Shown: in pieces, positions 33,980-42,848 of the stretch
How the letters are laid out: every line of letters begins with the position of its first letter
How positions within the stretch are numbered: position 1 is the stretch's first letter
Assembly: GCF_014695575.1 (NCBI RefSeq)
Contig: NZ_JACJOO010000059.1
Location: 86,554 to 150,553 of the forward strand
Length of the DNA: 64,000 nt
Direction: 5' to 3'
DNA from: Leptolyngbya sp. FACHB-8
GTDB taxonomy: Bacteria; Cyanobacteriota; Cyanobacteriia; Elainellales; Elainellaceae
Notes under the pieces: generated by a model
Databases searched by the model: none
What the model saw: only the letters and a program-made list of their open reading frames with translations
Told to the model about the DNA's origin: nothing
Made by a program: the position numbers and the translations under genes

Positions 33980-35197
33980 ATGACTCGCATTCGCAAGCAA
34001 AACGAAAACCCCAACAACGAAGAGTCCAATCTGGAAGATTCTCTGGTCGTGCAACCGGCTGATGAGGCGATCGCTAGCGGTGTTGATCGGTTAATGGAAG
34101 TGATCGAGCAAACCGTTGAGAATCTGGGTGACGATGATGCCGAGCGGCAAATGCTGCGGCAGGGTGTCACCACGATTGTTCAAGAAACTCTGCTCGACTT
34201 CCTGCGACCCCAGGATGGCAGTATGGAAGCGGCATCCATGGGGCTGATTGCTCCCCTCAACGAGAACACCAAGCTGGGCACTGACGGAAATCAGACCTCT
34301 AAGAATGCCGTTGACCTGGCAGTACGGGGTTCCCAGGAGGTCGGTATGGCCTTTGTGAATTTCACCCAGGGCCTCATTAGCGGTACGTTCAACTCCATCA
34401 TCAAAGCCACCATCGACCAGATGAAGGCTTACAGCGACATGGTGGCGGAGATCACCAAGAGCTTGAAGGAGTTCGCCTCTGACAACGTCTCTGATGATGC
34501 GGTAAATGAAAAGCTGGAGCAGCTCACCCTGGTTGAAGGGGACGAAAAGTTTGAGCTGAAAAAAGGCGAACCTCGTCGGGCTTACCATCTCAAGCGTTTG
34601 TTCTACCTGGCTCCTGTCACCGGCGGTTATCGAGCGGCGATTCTTTATGCCTTTGGTGTTATTGATTCCAAAACCGCCGAATTCAAAGAGGACGAAGTTA
34701 AAGCCATCTTTGAAAAAGAAGACTTTGATAGCGTCGGAGGGATCGAAGTTCGGGGTTCCAAAATCTATACCGACGATGACATGGCCGACATTGTAGCGGC
34801 CATCAAGCATGGCTTAGCCCGCGATGGCATGAACCAACTGCGGCAAATGGCGCGGGAAGGCATGGCTCGGATCGTCATCACCGAAGGTCAGATCGACACC
34901 AAGCTAATCTTCCAGGTTTCTTCCCAGGAAACTAACACATCCCGGACCAGCAACACCGATCGCAATAGCTACGGTGGCAATCTAAAAGCTGGAGCTTTCT
35001 GGGGATGGGGCAGTGCCAGCATGAGCGCGCACTACAACCAACTCAAGGTCAGCACGGTGGATCAAACCTCGGTGGGGAATATCGAAACCCTGACGCGCAT
35101 GAGCGGTCAAGTCACCCTGAAGTTCAAGACCGATTACAAACCCCTGAATGACAGCAGCGGCTCCGTTAAAGAGTCTGATCTGGCTCCCATTCTCTAA
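33980..35197 (+). CDS. Unknown 405-residue protein of the peptidase cassette
   Basis: The frame is open from 33776, but ATG 33980 follows AAAGGAAACATC, a good ribosome-binding site, and begins a normal charged N-terminus. No known family is recognised. Residues 1-60 are acidic and disordered-looking. Residues 105-175 form long amphipathic helices (FTQGLISGTFNSIIKATIDQ). The middle is alpha/beta. The C-terminal 75 residues are Ser/Thr/Asn-rich beta strands (GSASMSAHYNQLKVSTVDQT) ending with a VTLKFKTDYKP strand. No membrane segment or signal. The general helix-then-beta outline recalls DUF2589-type structural proteins, which is a guess. Its position next to a peptidase and an IPT/TIG protein suggests a shared system. 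Confidence 0.7.
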   Translation: MTRIRKQNENPNNEESNLEDSLVVQPADEAIASGVDRLMEVIEQTVENLGDDDAERQMLRQGVTTIVQETLLDFLRPQDGSMEAASMGLIAPLNENTKLGTDGNQTSKNAVDLAVRGSQEVGMAFVNFTQGLISGTFNSIIKATIDQMKAYSDMVAEITKSLKEFASDNVSDDAVNEKLEQLTLVEGDEKFELKKGEPRRAYHLKRLFYLAPVTGGYRAAILYAFGVIDSKTAEFKEDEVKAIFEKEDFDSVGGIEVRGSKIYTDDDMADIVAAIKHGLARDGMNQLRQMAREGMARIVITEGQIDTKLIFQVSSQETNTSRTSNTDRNSYGGNLKAGAFWGWGSASMSAHYNQLKVSTVDQTSVGNIETLTRMSGQVTLKFKTDYKPLNDSSGSVKESDLAPIL

Positions 35198-35220
35198 ACC
35201 GGCTGCCTAGCTTAGCGTTA

Positions 35221-35254
35221 AGACACCCGGTGTTTCCAAAAACACCGGGTGTCT
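35221..35254. terminator. Family H hairpin inside the cassette
   Basis: AGACACCCGGTGTTT pairs exactly with AACACCGGGTGTCT around CCAAA. It sits 24 bp after the 405-residue gene and is a near copy of 6975-7009. It may attenuate rather than fully stop transcription into the next genes. Confidence 0.55.
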
Positions 35255-35288
35255 AGCCCCTACAACCACACGACCTCTCCGCAGCACA

Positions 35289-35618
35289 ATGCCTTCGATT
35301 TCCTTTCGCAATTTGGTGGAACTGACCGTGGGGGCGATCGCCGACATCCCTGCCACCTACGACCCTCCCCCCGATGTTCTGGCGGAACTCCTGGCCGAAT
35401 CCTCCCTGCCTTCCCCACCTCCCAACACTCCCTGGCCCCATCTCAATCTGGATGAGATTACCGTGGAGATTCCCGTCCATTTCCACGTCTCGCCTGATCA
35501 AGCTGACACCGGCACTAACCCCCGCCTGATGACAACCCTGCCATCACCCCTAGTGCCCAAGTCGGCAACAGGCTTAAGCCGTTTTAGAATGACCCTGACG
35601 TTTTACCCCGGTGCGTAG
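35289..35618 (+). CDS. Small conserved-looking protein of the peptidase cassette
   Basis: A 109-residue protein. It begins with the helix ISFRNLVELTVGAIADI, then a Pro-rich stretch, then strands LNLDEITVEIPVHFHV and SRFRMTLTFYPG. The layout (short helix, then two beta strands with alternating hydrophobics) resembles the small trypco-like domain also visible at the N-terminus of the next protein. That similarity is my inference. It overlaps the next gene by 8 bp, so translational coupling is likely. No signal peptide or membrane segment. Confidence 0.55.
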   Translation: MPSISFRNLVELTVGAIADIPATYDPPPDVLAELLAESSLPSPPPNTPWPHLNLDEITVEIPVHFHVSPDQADTGTNPRLMTTLPSPLVPKSATGLSRFRMTLTFYPGA

Positions 35619-37113
35619 CCCTGTGGAAGATCGCGATCGCTCCCTCACCCCTAACGATTCCCCTGCCCTCCCCAACGAAGAGTGGGAATTGTCTGAACTC
35701 ATCCAACTGGTCACCGCTGAGCTGGATCAGGCCCAGGACACCTTAATCCTCAAGTCGCAAAACCGTCGCCTATCGATGATGGTGAACCAACTCAATCTGG
35801 ATCTCCAGGTGGACGTGCGCCGTGACCCGAATGGTCGCCTCCTGTTTCGCACCACGGCTCCAGGGCACTCGGGAGCGACGGTACTGAAGCTAGGGTTTAC
35901 CCCTGCCCTCGATACCCAGGTGCAGGAAACGCGCAAATCTGTCGACCTGGAAACCGATGAACTGGAACCGTTAAATACGCTGCCTGATATTCAGGAGAGC
36001 GAAATTCAACGACTCAGAACGGTAGGCATTCATTCGGTCAACGACCTGTATGGTGCGACCCAAACCCCGGCCATGCTGACAGAAGTGTCGCTCAAAGCCG
36101 GAGTGGATGAAGCCCGGTTGCGCCTGTGGCGACAGTGGCCGTTTATCTCGGATATTCAGCCCGAAAGCGGCCCTGCTGGCAGCATTGTGGTAATCGATGG
36201 GGGCAACCTTGGAACCCCTGAAGATACTGTAGAAGTCTACTTTCAAGATCGGCTGGCGAGGATGATTCAGCGTACCAGTACCCGACTGACGGTGGAGATG
36301 CCCAGGAGCGTCACTGGCAGTGGTAGTGTGATCGCCAAAGTGAACGACCAGCGCACCAACACCAAACCCTGGCGAGCCCATGTCGTGGATCTGGTGGTGC
36401 AAACCATCACCCTGAAAACTCCAGGGGTTCTCCGGGTGCAGCAGGCGATCGCCTTCCAGGCAACTCTAATCAACCAGGGCACCCTCAGTATCCCCAACAT
36501 CCCCGTCCGTTGGATCGTGACGACCACCTCTGGGCAACCCCCCATCGAATACAGTTTGCAAGCTCGCCCAGTTGACGATGATTTCCCCACACTCCCCAGA
36601 ACTATCATTCAGGAGAACTATCTCCACGGCCCATTAAAAGCCCAGGAAACCTCTACCGATCCATCCCTGGAGTTTACGGCGGCCTTCACGGCACCTGGCA
36701 CCTACTGGGTCAGCGTCATCATTGACCCTGACAACACGCTACAGGATCAGTCGCCCACTAATAATCGGTTCATGCTGGAGTTTGTGGTGCAGCCTGCCCT
36801 GCCACCCCCGCCCGAATTCAATTCACCCCCCAACCAATTCACTCCCAAATCGGGAAGACCGGGCGATCGCATCACCCTTCAAGGCCGCAACTTCAACCAG
36901 GGAAGCCCCATGGTTCTGTTTGGCACGGTTCAAGCCGCGATTATCAGTACCAGCGCAACGCAAATTGTCGTCCGCGTCCCTTCCATCTCTCCCCGGACCA
37001 CCTCAATTACGGTACAAACCTCCGTTGGAACCGTTACCACACAAGATTCCTTCACCATCCTCAGCAGCAGCTATTACGGTTCTGGACAGGCGATCGGAGG
37101 GAACTTGCTATGA
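35611..37113 (+). CDS. IPT/TIG and CARDB-like beta-sandwich protein
   Basis: A 500-residue protein. Residues 20-95 hold a helix-strand module (ELSELIQLVTAELDQAQ, then LNLDLQVDVRRD and ATVLKLGF) like trypsin-co-occurring domains. Residues 125-175 look like a helix-hairpin-helix segment (IQRLRTVGIHSVNDLYGA). Residues 178-260 form an IPT/TIG domain (ISDIQPESGPAGSIVVIDGGNLG). Residues 265-395 are CARDB-like (a strand with VDLVVQTITL, then TPGTYWVSVIIDPDNTLQDQ). A second IPT/TIG follows at about 410-485 (PKSGRPGDRITLQGRNF). No signal peptide is seen, which is unusual for such domains. It overlaps neighbours on both sides (8 bp and 4 bp). Confidence 0.75.
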   Translation: MRSPVEDRDRSLTPNDSPALPNEEWELSELIQLVTAELDQAQDTLILKSQNRRLSMMVNQLNLDLQVDVRRDPNGRLLFRTTAPGHSGATVLKLGFTPALDTQVQETRKSVDLETDELEPLNTLPDIQESEIQRLRTVGIHSVNDLYGATQTPAMLTEVSLKAGVDEARLRLWRQWPFISDIQPESGPAGSIVVIDGGNLGTPEDTVEVYFQDRLARMIQRTSTRLTVEMPRSVTGSGSVIAKVNDQRTNTKPWRAHVVDLVVQTITLKTPGVLRVQQAIAFQATLINQGTLSIPNIPVRWIVTTTSGQPPIEYSLQARPVDDDFPTLPRTIIQENYLHGPLKAQETSTDPSLEFTAAFTAPGTYWVSVIIDPDNTLQDQSPTNNRFMLEFVVQPALPPPPEFNSPPNQFTPKSGRPGDRITLQGRNFNQGSPMVLFGTVQAAIISTSATQIVVRVPSISPRTTSITVQTSVGTVTTQDSFTILSSSYYGSGQAIGGNLL

Positions 37114-38036
37114 GCCCATCCATTACCCGCTCGGTCTGGTCCTTCTGGACAAAACCCTTCCGGGCCCATCGACAAACCATCTGGCTCAGCGAAAAGCACC
37201 ATTTACTGGCCTGGATTCTCTCCCTGGAAACAGCCCGCAAGCACTATCCCGAAACCGCTCTGATCACGGACGACGAAGGCGCACAGATGCTGGTGGATGG
37301 ACTGGGGCTACAATTTGACGCCGTCTCTACGGAGTTAAACGCTCTGCATGATCAGGACCCAGATTGGTGGGTTCTCGGCAAGCTGTGGGCCTATCGCAGC
37401 CAGAGCCATCCGTTCATCCATGTAGACAGCGACGTGTTTCTCTGGAAGGCATTGCCCCCGGATCTGGCCACGGCCCCCGTGCTCACCCAAAACCCCGAAT
37501 ACTTTGTGTTTGGAGAACATGACGCCACCTGCTGGTGGTACCGACCTGAGATCTTTGATCAGCGCGTCAGACAGACGGGCGGATGGCTACCCGACGAATG
37601 GCACGCCTATCTTGTGCAACGCTCTAACCGGGCCTACTGCTGCGGCATTTTTGGCGGCACCCAGGTAGATTTTATTCGGCACTATGCCGACCTGGCGCTA
37701 CAAATCGCCACCCACCCCCGCAACCAAGCTGCCTTTGAGCACATGGACAATAAGCCAGGGGATTGCCTGCTGATTGAGCAATACTTTCTAGCGGCCTGCG
37801 TGAACTATCACCGGCAACACCCCAACACCCCCTTTCCCGGCGTTGCCATGGAGTGTCTGTTTGCCACCCCTGAATCGGCCTTTTCAGAAGAACAACCCCA
37901 GCAACTGGGCTACACCCATCTAATCGGCAATGCTAAGCATGACGTGGCGATCGCCCACCGCCTAGAACAACGCGTCGCTCGAGACTACCCCGAGCAATAC
38001 GAACGGTGTTTGCAATACGTTGCTCACCTAGACTAG
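37110..38036 (+). CDS. GT-A-fold glycosyltransferase-like protein (DUF6734-like)
   Basis: A 308-residue soluble protein. A DSD motif sits in PFIHVDSDVFLWKALP (D106, D108), like the metal-binding DXD of GT-A glycosyltransferases. Later motifs include NRAYCCGIFGGTQVDFI and a LIEQYFLAACV helix. The overall pattern matches the DUF6734 group of presumed glycosyltransferases. The ATG overlaps the preceding stop (ATGA), so it is translationally coupled and is the last gene of the cassette. Glycosylation of a partner protein or small molecule is possible. The acceptor is unknown. Confidence 0.7.
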   Translation: MSPSITRSVWSFWTKPFRAHRQTIWLSEKHHLLAWILSLETARKHYPETALITDDEGAQMLVDGLGLQFDAVSTELNALHDQDPDWWVLGKLWAYRSQSHPFIHVDSDVFLWKALPPDLATAPVLTQNPEYFVFGEHDATCWWYRPEIFDQRVRQTGGWLPDEWHAYLVQRSNRAYCCGIFGGTQVDFIRHYADLALQIATHPRNQAAFEHMDNKPGDCLLIEQYFLAACVNYHRQHPNTPFPGVAMECLFATPESAFSEEQPQQLGYTHLIGNAKHDVAIAHRLEQRVARDYPEQYERCLQYVAHLD

Positions 38037-38058
38037 TACGCTGAGGCGGAAATCCATC

Positions 38059-38105
38059 ACCTATGTTTTGTGTGGGGTGCGAAGCACCCCACACAAAACA
38101 TAGGT
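38059..38105. terminator. Perfect hairpin closing the cassette
   Basis: ACCTATGTTTTGTGTGGGGTGC pairs exactly with its complement over a GAA tip, so the tip reads GCGAAGC, an exceptionally stable DNA/RNA mini-hairpin. It lies 23 bp after the last gene of the peptidase cassette. No T-run follows. Confidence 0.65.
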
Positions 38106-38283
38106 TGCGAACTTAGGCCGCAGGCTACTAGCTTTTGCTATCGCGCTAAAACCTATGCGATAGGGACGTTGTATGCCATATCCCTACCACAAAGGTTTCA
38201 GTATGTGAGCTTCTCCGCTCACAAAATCCGTTTGAGTTTAATTCTGATAGGCTACAAAGATTGGGGCCAAATGGAGTTAGCCG

Positions 38284-39150
38284 ATGGATCAACAGCTTAT
38301 CCAAACATTAGTCAATGGGGTGGCCGTGGGCAGCATTATTGCCCTGGCAGCCGTGGGATTAACCTTAACCTATGGCATTTTACGACTGGCAAATTTTGCC
38401 CACGGGGACTTGATGGCCCTGGGTGCCTATTTCACATGGACAGCCAATGCGCTGGGGATCAACATCTGGCTAGCGACGGTCGTAGGTGCATTGTTGACGA
38501 TCGCCGTCGCCCTGCTCCTCGAAAAAATCATATGGTCGCCCATGCGCGATCGCCGCGCCTCATCTACGACCTTAATCATCATTTCGATCGGCCTCGCCCT
38601 GTTCCTCCGCAACGGCATCATTCTGGCCTGGGGAGCCGCTAACCAGCAGTACGATTTGCCCGTGCTAGCGGCCCTCAACCTCGGTGGCATCCGTATCACG
38701 ATGACTCGGATTATTGTGGTGGGTTTGGCGATCGTCGCCATGCTGGGGATGCACTACCTGTTACAGCACACCAAGGTCGGCAAAGCGATGCGCGCGGTCG
38801 CCGATAACGTTGACCTGGCGCGAGTGACCGGCATTAATGTCGATCAAGTCGTGATCTGGACATGGATTCTGGCCGCAGGACTCACCTCTATTGCAGGCTC
38901 CATGTATGGACTGATTACAGCCGTCCGTCCCGACATGGGATGGTTCCTGATTCTGCCCATGTTTGCGTCGGTGATTCTGGGGGGTATTGGCAATCCCTAT
39001 GGGGCGATCGCCGGCTCCTACGTCATCGGCATTGCCCAAGAACTTAGCACCTACCTGTTCTCAGCAGAATACAAGCTGGCAGTAGCCCTGGTGCTGATGG
39101 TAGCCGTGCTGTTGATCCGACCCCAGGGGATTTTTAGAGGCACAATGTAG
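38284..39150 (+). CDS. livH: Branched-chain/neutral amino acid ABC permease, LivH type
   Basis: A 288-residue LivH-family permease with about eight membrane segments. GVAVGSIIALAAVGLTLTYG at the start, LRLANFAHGDLMALGAY, GKAMRAVADNVDLARVTGIN (the cytoplasmic coupling loop) and FASVILGGIGNPYGAIAG are family signatures. In cyanobacteria this subunit corresponds to NatD of the N-I neutral amino acid system, with other subunits scattered in the genome. That matches the isolated gene here, since neither LivM, LivG/F nor a binding protein is adjacent. It imports amino acids across the inner membrane. Start at ATG 38284. Confidence 0.92.
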   Translation: MDQQLIQTLVNGVAVGSIIALAAVGLTLTYGILRLANFAHGDLMALGAYFTWTANALGINIWLATVVGALLTIAVALLLEKIIWSPMRDRRASSTTLIIISIGLALFLRNGIILAWGAANQQYDLPVLAALNLGGIRITMTRIIVVGLAIVAMLGMHYLLQHTKVGKAMRAVADNVDLARVTGINVDQVVIWTWILAAGLTSIAGSMYGLITAVRPDMGWFLILPMFASVILGGIGNPYGAIAGSYVIGIAQELSTYLFSAEYKLAVALVLMVAVLLIRPQGIFRGTM

Positions 39151-39230
39151 TCTTTGTGAAATGGGTGCCACCCACAAATGGCACTGAAATAAGCCCAAAC
39201 CTACGTTAGAGAAAGGCCGGGGTCTGCTTC

Positions 39231-39358
39231 AAAACCCCAGCAAAGCGAAGCGACCTGACACCTCCTATGCAAAACCTCCTTGCCGAGGGGGGTCTGGGGG
39301 GACGGGCAGCCGTCCCCCCAGTCGGGGGGTTTGGGGGGCGACGCGCCCCCAAGCCAGG
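39231..39358. repeat. Family D palindromic repeat, copy D2
   Basis: Near copy of 8425-8556: the same upstream tract with GCGAAGCGACC, then CTTGCCGAGGGG, hairpin CTGGGGGGACGGGCAGCC and hairpin TTGGGGGGCGACGCGCCCCC. It lies downstream of livH on the plus strand and may double as its terminator. Confidence 0.8.
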
Positions 39359-39407
39359 TTTATGCAAGCATCCCAGCTTATGTCAGTGCCATTCGTGCTA
39401 CTCACCT

Positions 39408-39535
39408 AATTTCAGTAACCCAAATTCAAAATAAGCCGAAGTGCCCATTTTGCGCGCGTTAGCACGCAAAATGGGCGTTTTCAAGAACGGCACGAAGCGC
39501 CGCCCTCGAAAACACCGTCAGCTCAAACTGAGATT
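39408..39535. repeat. Degenerate family A element, copy A6
   Basis: A reverse-oriented, decayed relative of family A. Ends AATTTCAG / CTGAGATT, internal AAGCCGAAGTGCCCATTTT and two imperfect hairpins (CCCATTTTGCGCGCG and GTTTTC...GAAAAC). No clean target duplication. An old copy. Confidence 0.6.
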
Positions 39536-39606
39536 CCGTAGAAAGCAAAAAAATCCCCCAGAGCAGAGATCCAGGGGAAACAAAGGCATTCGTTAATCCA
39601 AAAGGA

Positions 39607-39726
39607 TTATTGAATAATTCCAAAATAATAAGCCGCCACGAGGAAGTTAATAGCCAGGAGCAGCAAGGCCCAGCCAGCGCGGAAAGTATAAGGGGGCTTC
39701 TTAGTTTGTGCTTGTTTGGAAGTCAT
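39607..39726 (-). CDS. psaX: Photosystem I subunit PsaX
   Basis: A 39-residue single-span protein. The N-terminal tail MTSKQAQTKKPPYTFR is followed by a membrane helix with the signature LLLLAINFLVAAYYF, which I recognise as PsaX, a small peripheral subunit at the edge of cyanobacterial photosystem I. AGGA lies 8 bases before the ATG. PsaX occurs in only some cyanobacteria, chiefly thermophilic and filamentous types, so it informs on lineage. The gene is transcribed alone, upstream on the minus strand of the degenerate A6 element and downstream of lipA. Confidence 0.88.
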   Translation of the reverse strand: MTSKQAQTKKPPYTFRAGWALLLLAINFLVAAYYFGIIQ

Positions 39727-39851
39727 TGCGATTGTCCTTAAAAATCAATTCAACCGTGAACCTCTGTCGCCATTATTAACCAACCTGTACCCATTGCTAC
39801 GCTCACAGACAAAACTCAATATTTTGGAATAATTTTGCCTGGCAACTGCTC

Positions 39852-39887
39852 TGTAGATGGGCGCAAGCTAAGTGTGCTCCTATCTAC
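39852..39887. terminator. Imperfect hairpin downstream of lipA
   Basis: GTAGATGGGCGCA pairs imperfectly with TGCTCCTATCTAC. It lies 17 bp past the minus-strand lipA stop. Weak candidate transcript end. Confidence 0.35.
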
Positions 39888-39903
39888 AAATCTGGACGGA
39901 TGA

Positions 39904-40848
39904 TTACGCCTCTTCACCAGCATGGTAAGAGCTCCGCACCAATGGTCCCGATCGCACATGGGAAAAGCCCATATCCCGAGCGATCGCCCCCAGGTGCTCA
40001 AACTCCTCGGGTGCCCAATACTTCTGCACCGGCAGGTGATCCAGTGAGGGGCGCATGTACTGGCCTAAAGTGAGGCGATCGCACCCTACCGTTCGCAGAT
40101 CTTGCAGAGCTTCAACGATTTCAGTCTCAGTTTCGCCATGGCCCAGCATCAGACCAGATTTGGTGGGAATCGTAGGGTTCAGTTCCTTCACGATGGCAAG
40201 GACATGGAGCGATCGCTCATACTTAGCGCCCCGACGCACCACGCCCTGCAGCCGTTTTACCGTTTCCACATTGTGGTTATAGCAGGCAGGGTTTGCAGTA
40301 ACTACCTGGGTCACTCGCTTCCGCTGACCCGCTTCGCCTGACAATCCACCCCAAAAATCGGGAGTTAACACTTCGACCTGAGTCGCTGGATTAACCTGGC
40401 GAATGGCTTCCATAGTTTGCACAAACCAGTTGGCACCTCCATCTGCCAGGTCATCCCGTGCCACAGAGGTCAGGACCACATAACGCAAGCCTAGGAGCTG
40501 CACTGCTTCTGCCACTTTCTGAGGTTCCTGCGGGTCGAGAGGCATCGGTGCATGCCCCTTATCCACCTGACAAAAAGCACAAGAGCGCGTACAGGTCGGC
40601 CCCATCAGCAGAAACGTTGCAGTCCCGCTGGCATAGCACTCGCCCCGATTGGGACAACGCCCTTCCTCACAAATCGTGTGGATTTGCCGCTGCTTGATAA
40701 TTTGTTGTACCGTTGACAATTCGCTGGCCTTACCGATAGGCCGACGTAACCAGGCAGGCAATTGCACCAGGGTAGGGCGCTTTTCGTGCGGCGCTTCGCT
40801 AACACCAGAAGAGGCGTTGCCAGTGGAAATGGAATCAGGGGGAGTCAT
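39904..40848 (-). CDS. lipA: Lipoyl synthase
   Basis: A 314-residue radical SAM enzyme that inserts two sulfurs into octanoyl groups on lipoyl domains of 2-oxoacid dehydrogenases and the glycine cleavage H protein. The auxiliary cluster cysteines C60, C65 and C71 ([12 protein letters not shown]) and the radical SAM triad C86, C90 and C93 (CTRSCAFC) are both present. [14 protein letters not shown] and the C-terminal [13 protein letters not shown] are typical. The N-terminal 25 residues ([13 protein letters not shown]) are low-complexity and may be partly untranslated, but ATG 40848 is the only upstream option. Cyanobacteria often have two lipA genes. The second is not in the window. Confidence 0.95.
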   Translation of the reverse strand: MTPPDSISTGNASSGVSEAPHEKRPTLVQLPAWLRRPIGKASELSTVQQIIKQRQIHTICEEGRCPNRGECYASGTATFLLMGPTCTRSCAFCQVDKGHAPMPLDPQEPQKVAEAVQLLGLRYVVLTSVARDDLADGGANWFVQTMEAIRQVNPATQVEVLTPDFWGGLSGEAGQRKRVTQVVTANPACYNHNVETVKRLQGVVRRGAKYERSLHVLAIVKELNPTIPTKSGLMLGHGETETEIVEALQDLRTVGCDRLTLGQYMRPSLDHLPVQKYWAPEEFEHLGAIARDMGFSHVRSGPLVRSSYHAGEEA

Positions 40849-41059
40849 GGAGCAGACTAGGTTTTTGTCTTCCTGTCAATCTATCGCTGTTTAACGTGAA
40901 GCGGTGTCAAATGTCAGAACCAGTCTAATATTTTTGAAGATTTTAGGTGAGCAACATGCAGCATTGCATGGTGGGCTACAGCCTGAGTTGATCTGGTTAG
41001 GACGTTTAGTTTTTGAGAAGCTACACGGAGCGCAGTTTTTCAAAAGTTAAACTGTCCTA

Positions 41060-41175
41060 GTTCCGGATGCATAGCGCTATACAACTGTAAGTTGGAGTTG
41101 CACTGCTAGCAAAAGCGTGCTGTAAAGCCGCTAGCAAGAATGTTTTTTGTGCGCCTCACGCACAAAAAACATTCT
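41060..41175. repeat. Palindrome cluster upstream of the family 2 glycosyltransferase 3' end
   Basis: A C-like end fragment (CATAGCGCTATA, about 41067-41078) is followed by a perfect hairpin AGAATGTTTTTTGTGCG...CGCACAAAAAACATTCT at 41137-41175. The latter lies 36 bp past the minus-strand glycosyltransferase stop. The remainder of 40849-41059 contains no recognisable feature. Confidence 0.55.
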
Positions 41176-41210
41176 CTAAAACAGATTCTGGAAGCGCTGA
41201 CGAGCTTTGT

Positions 41211-42221
41211 CTAAGGCCCTTTGTATTCGATCAAGCGGCTGGTCTTACCCAGCAGGCGATTGCGATAAAACTGGAGCTGCCCCAACACATTCGGAAATTT
41301 GCCCAAAACGCAGGAACCCGCATACAGTGCTGCATCGCTGTTGGATAGCCCAGTGCTCTGCATATAGCGGTAAATCTTGTAAACCATTAAGCCATAGCCC
41401 AACAGTAGTACCAGGCTCAGACCATGGGTCAAGAAGGCCAATGCGATCGCCCCGCCGGGAATCACTAATCCCCACAGCCAATTGCTGCGCGTTTCCCTCA
41501 CCCAATGCCGCTCCGGTGGCTGACCATGCAAGGAAGAGCCTTCTGCATAGGCATGGCCTGCCCGCAGCGATCGCTTCCACCACTGCCCAAATCGTGTCAT
41601 CTGGGCATCGTGCAGGGTCATCTCCGCATCCAGGCGGTAAATCTTCCAGCCCTGCTGTCGGAGCCGCACACACAGTTCGGGTTCCTCTCCAGCAATCAGA
41701 GCGGGATTGTAACCGCCTGCTTTTTGCACCGTCACAATCCGCATCAAGGCATCGCCACCACAGGCTTTCGCCTCCCCAACGGGAGTGTTCCACTCAATGT
41801 CACAAAGCCTGTTGTAAATCGTCTGTTCCGGGAAGCGTTCGCGACGGCGACCGCAGACGACCGCCCACTCAGGGTTCGTGTCTAAAGCTTGTTGTGCGGT
41901 TTCGAGCCAGCCCTCAACGACCTCGCAATCCCCGTCGACGAATTGCACATAGGTCAAATCAGGACAGAGGGTCAGCAATCGTTCCAGCCCGGCATTACGA
42001 GCCCGAGCTGCCGTAAAAGGAATGGAGAGATCCAGATCCACCACATCAGCGCCCAGGTTGCGCGCCATCTTGACACTGCCATCCGTTGAGCCCGAGTCTA
42101 CATACACCACCTGCCGAACTCGACCGATGACCGACTTCAGACACTGCTGCAGGCGATCGCCCTCATTACGCCCAATGGCGACTACGCCAATCTCACTCAC
42201 AGGGTTCTTCTCCTGATGCAC
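41211..42221 (-). CDS. Family 2 glycosyltransferase
   Basis: A 336-residue GT2 enzyme. The N-terminal strand VVAIGRNEGDRLQQCLKS, nucleotide-binding YVDSGSTDGS and the DXD-type FVDGDCEVVEGW are visible, with an ED-type motif in IAGEEPELCVRLRQQGW. One or two membrane segments near 245-285 (GLVIPGGAIALAFLTHGLSL) anchor it to the membrane. It transfers a sugar from a nucleotide donor, most likely in polysaccharide or glycolipid assembly. The GDP-fucose and other sugar genes lie 15 kb away, so donor and acceptor are not defined. Transcribed divergently from the YkvA-like gene. Confidence 0.88.
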   Translation of the reverse strand: MHQEKNPVSEIGVVAIGRNEGDRLQQCLKSVIGRVRQVVYVDSGSTDGSVKMARNLGADVVDLDLSIPFTAARARNAGLERLLTLCPDLTYVQFVDGDCEVVEGWLETAQQALDTNPEWAVVCGRRRERFPEQTIYNRLCDIEWNTPVGEAKACGGDALMRIVTVQKAGGYNPALIAGEEPELCVRLRQQGWKIYRLDAEMTLHDAQMTRFGQWWKRSLRAGHAYAEGSSLHGQPPERHWVRETRSNWLWGLVIPGGAIALAFLTHGLSLVLLLGYGLMVYKIYRYMQSTGLSNSDAALYAGSCVLGKFPNVLGQLQFYRNRLLGKTSRLIEYKGP

Positions 42222-42372
42222 GATGTTGCATGAGTAGGTATTTTCCTCAGTGTTCCCTGATTGAGCGGGGAGGTGATCACGGTTTCCCTACCTGATTGGA
42301 TCGGCCATCCCGTCCCCCCAGATAAAATTCCTCACGCTAGAGTTGGAGAATACGTTGCAAGTCCACTCAACT

Positions 42373-42765
42373 ATGACTAAGGCGGTCTTTTCGGATAAGC
42401 AGTTTTGGAACAAGCTGACTCGCTTTGCCACCAAAGCGGGACGTGAAGTGGTGGAAAAAGCGTTGACTCTGTATTTTGCCGCCCAACGACCTGAAACACC
42501 TCTCTGGGCCAAAACAGTCATCTATTCCGCACTGGCCTATTTTGTTCTGCCGATGGATGCCATCCCCGATGTCACTCCAATCGCTGGGTTCGCCGATGAT
42601 CTGGGCACCCTGGCCGCCGCTCTAGCCACCGTCGCAATGGCTATCACCCCGGAAATCAAAGAGACCGCTCATCAAAAAGTGGTCGATTGGTTTGGAGAAG
42701 AGCTTCCTGAAGAAGAGGAGCCCATGCCAACCGATGATCCCATTCGCGTCATCACTATCGATTAA
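42373..42765 (+). CDS. YkvA-like DUF1232 membrane protein
   Basis: A 130-residue protein when started at ATG 42373. A TTG 30 bp upstream would add 10 residues and is less likely. The DUF1232 core AYFVLPMDAIPDVTPIAGFADD is clear, within a hydrophobic hairpin (about 55-100). The C-terminus is acidic (ELPEEEEP). The family is widespread and of unknown function, probably membrane-associated. It stands alone between divergent and convergent repeats. Confidence 0.82.
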   Translation: MTKAVFSDKQFWNKLTRFATKAGREVVEKALTLYFAAQRPETPLWAKTVIYSALAYFVLPMDAIPDVTPIAGFADDLGTLAAALATVAMAITPEIKETAHQKVVDWFGEELPEEEEPMPTDDPIRVITID

Positions 42766-42848
42766 TGCTGCCGGAAGGGATGCTCCGTGTCCCCGTCATC
42801 ACATCTGCGTGAGCGTGTTGATTAAGCAGCAACTCTCGTTTTGGAATG

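Noticed and set aside
36722..37318. 198-codon frame
   Set aside because: Overlaps the 3' end of the TIG gene and the start of the GT-A-like gene in another frame. Both of those have recognisable domains.
41207..42016. 269-codon plus-strand frame
   Set aside because: Antisense to the family 2 glycosyltransferase, which has clear motifs. Low-complexity Ser/Arg/Pro composition is typical of a shadow frame.
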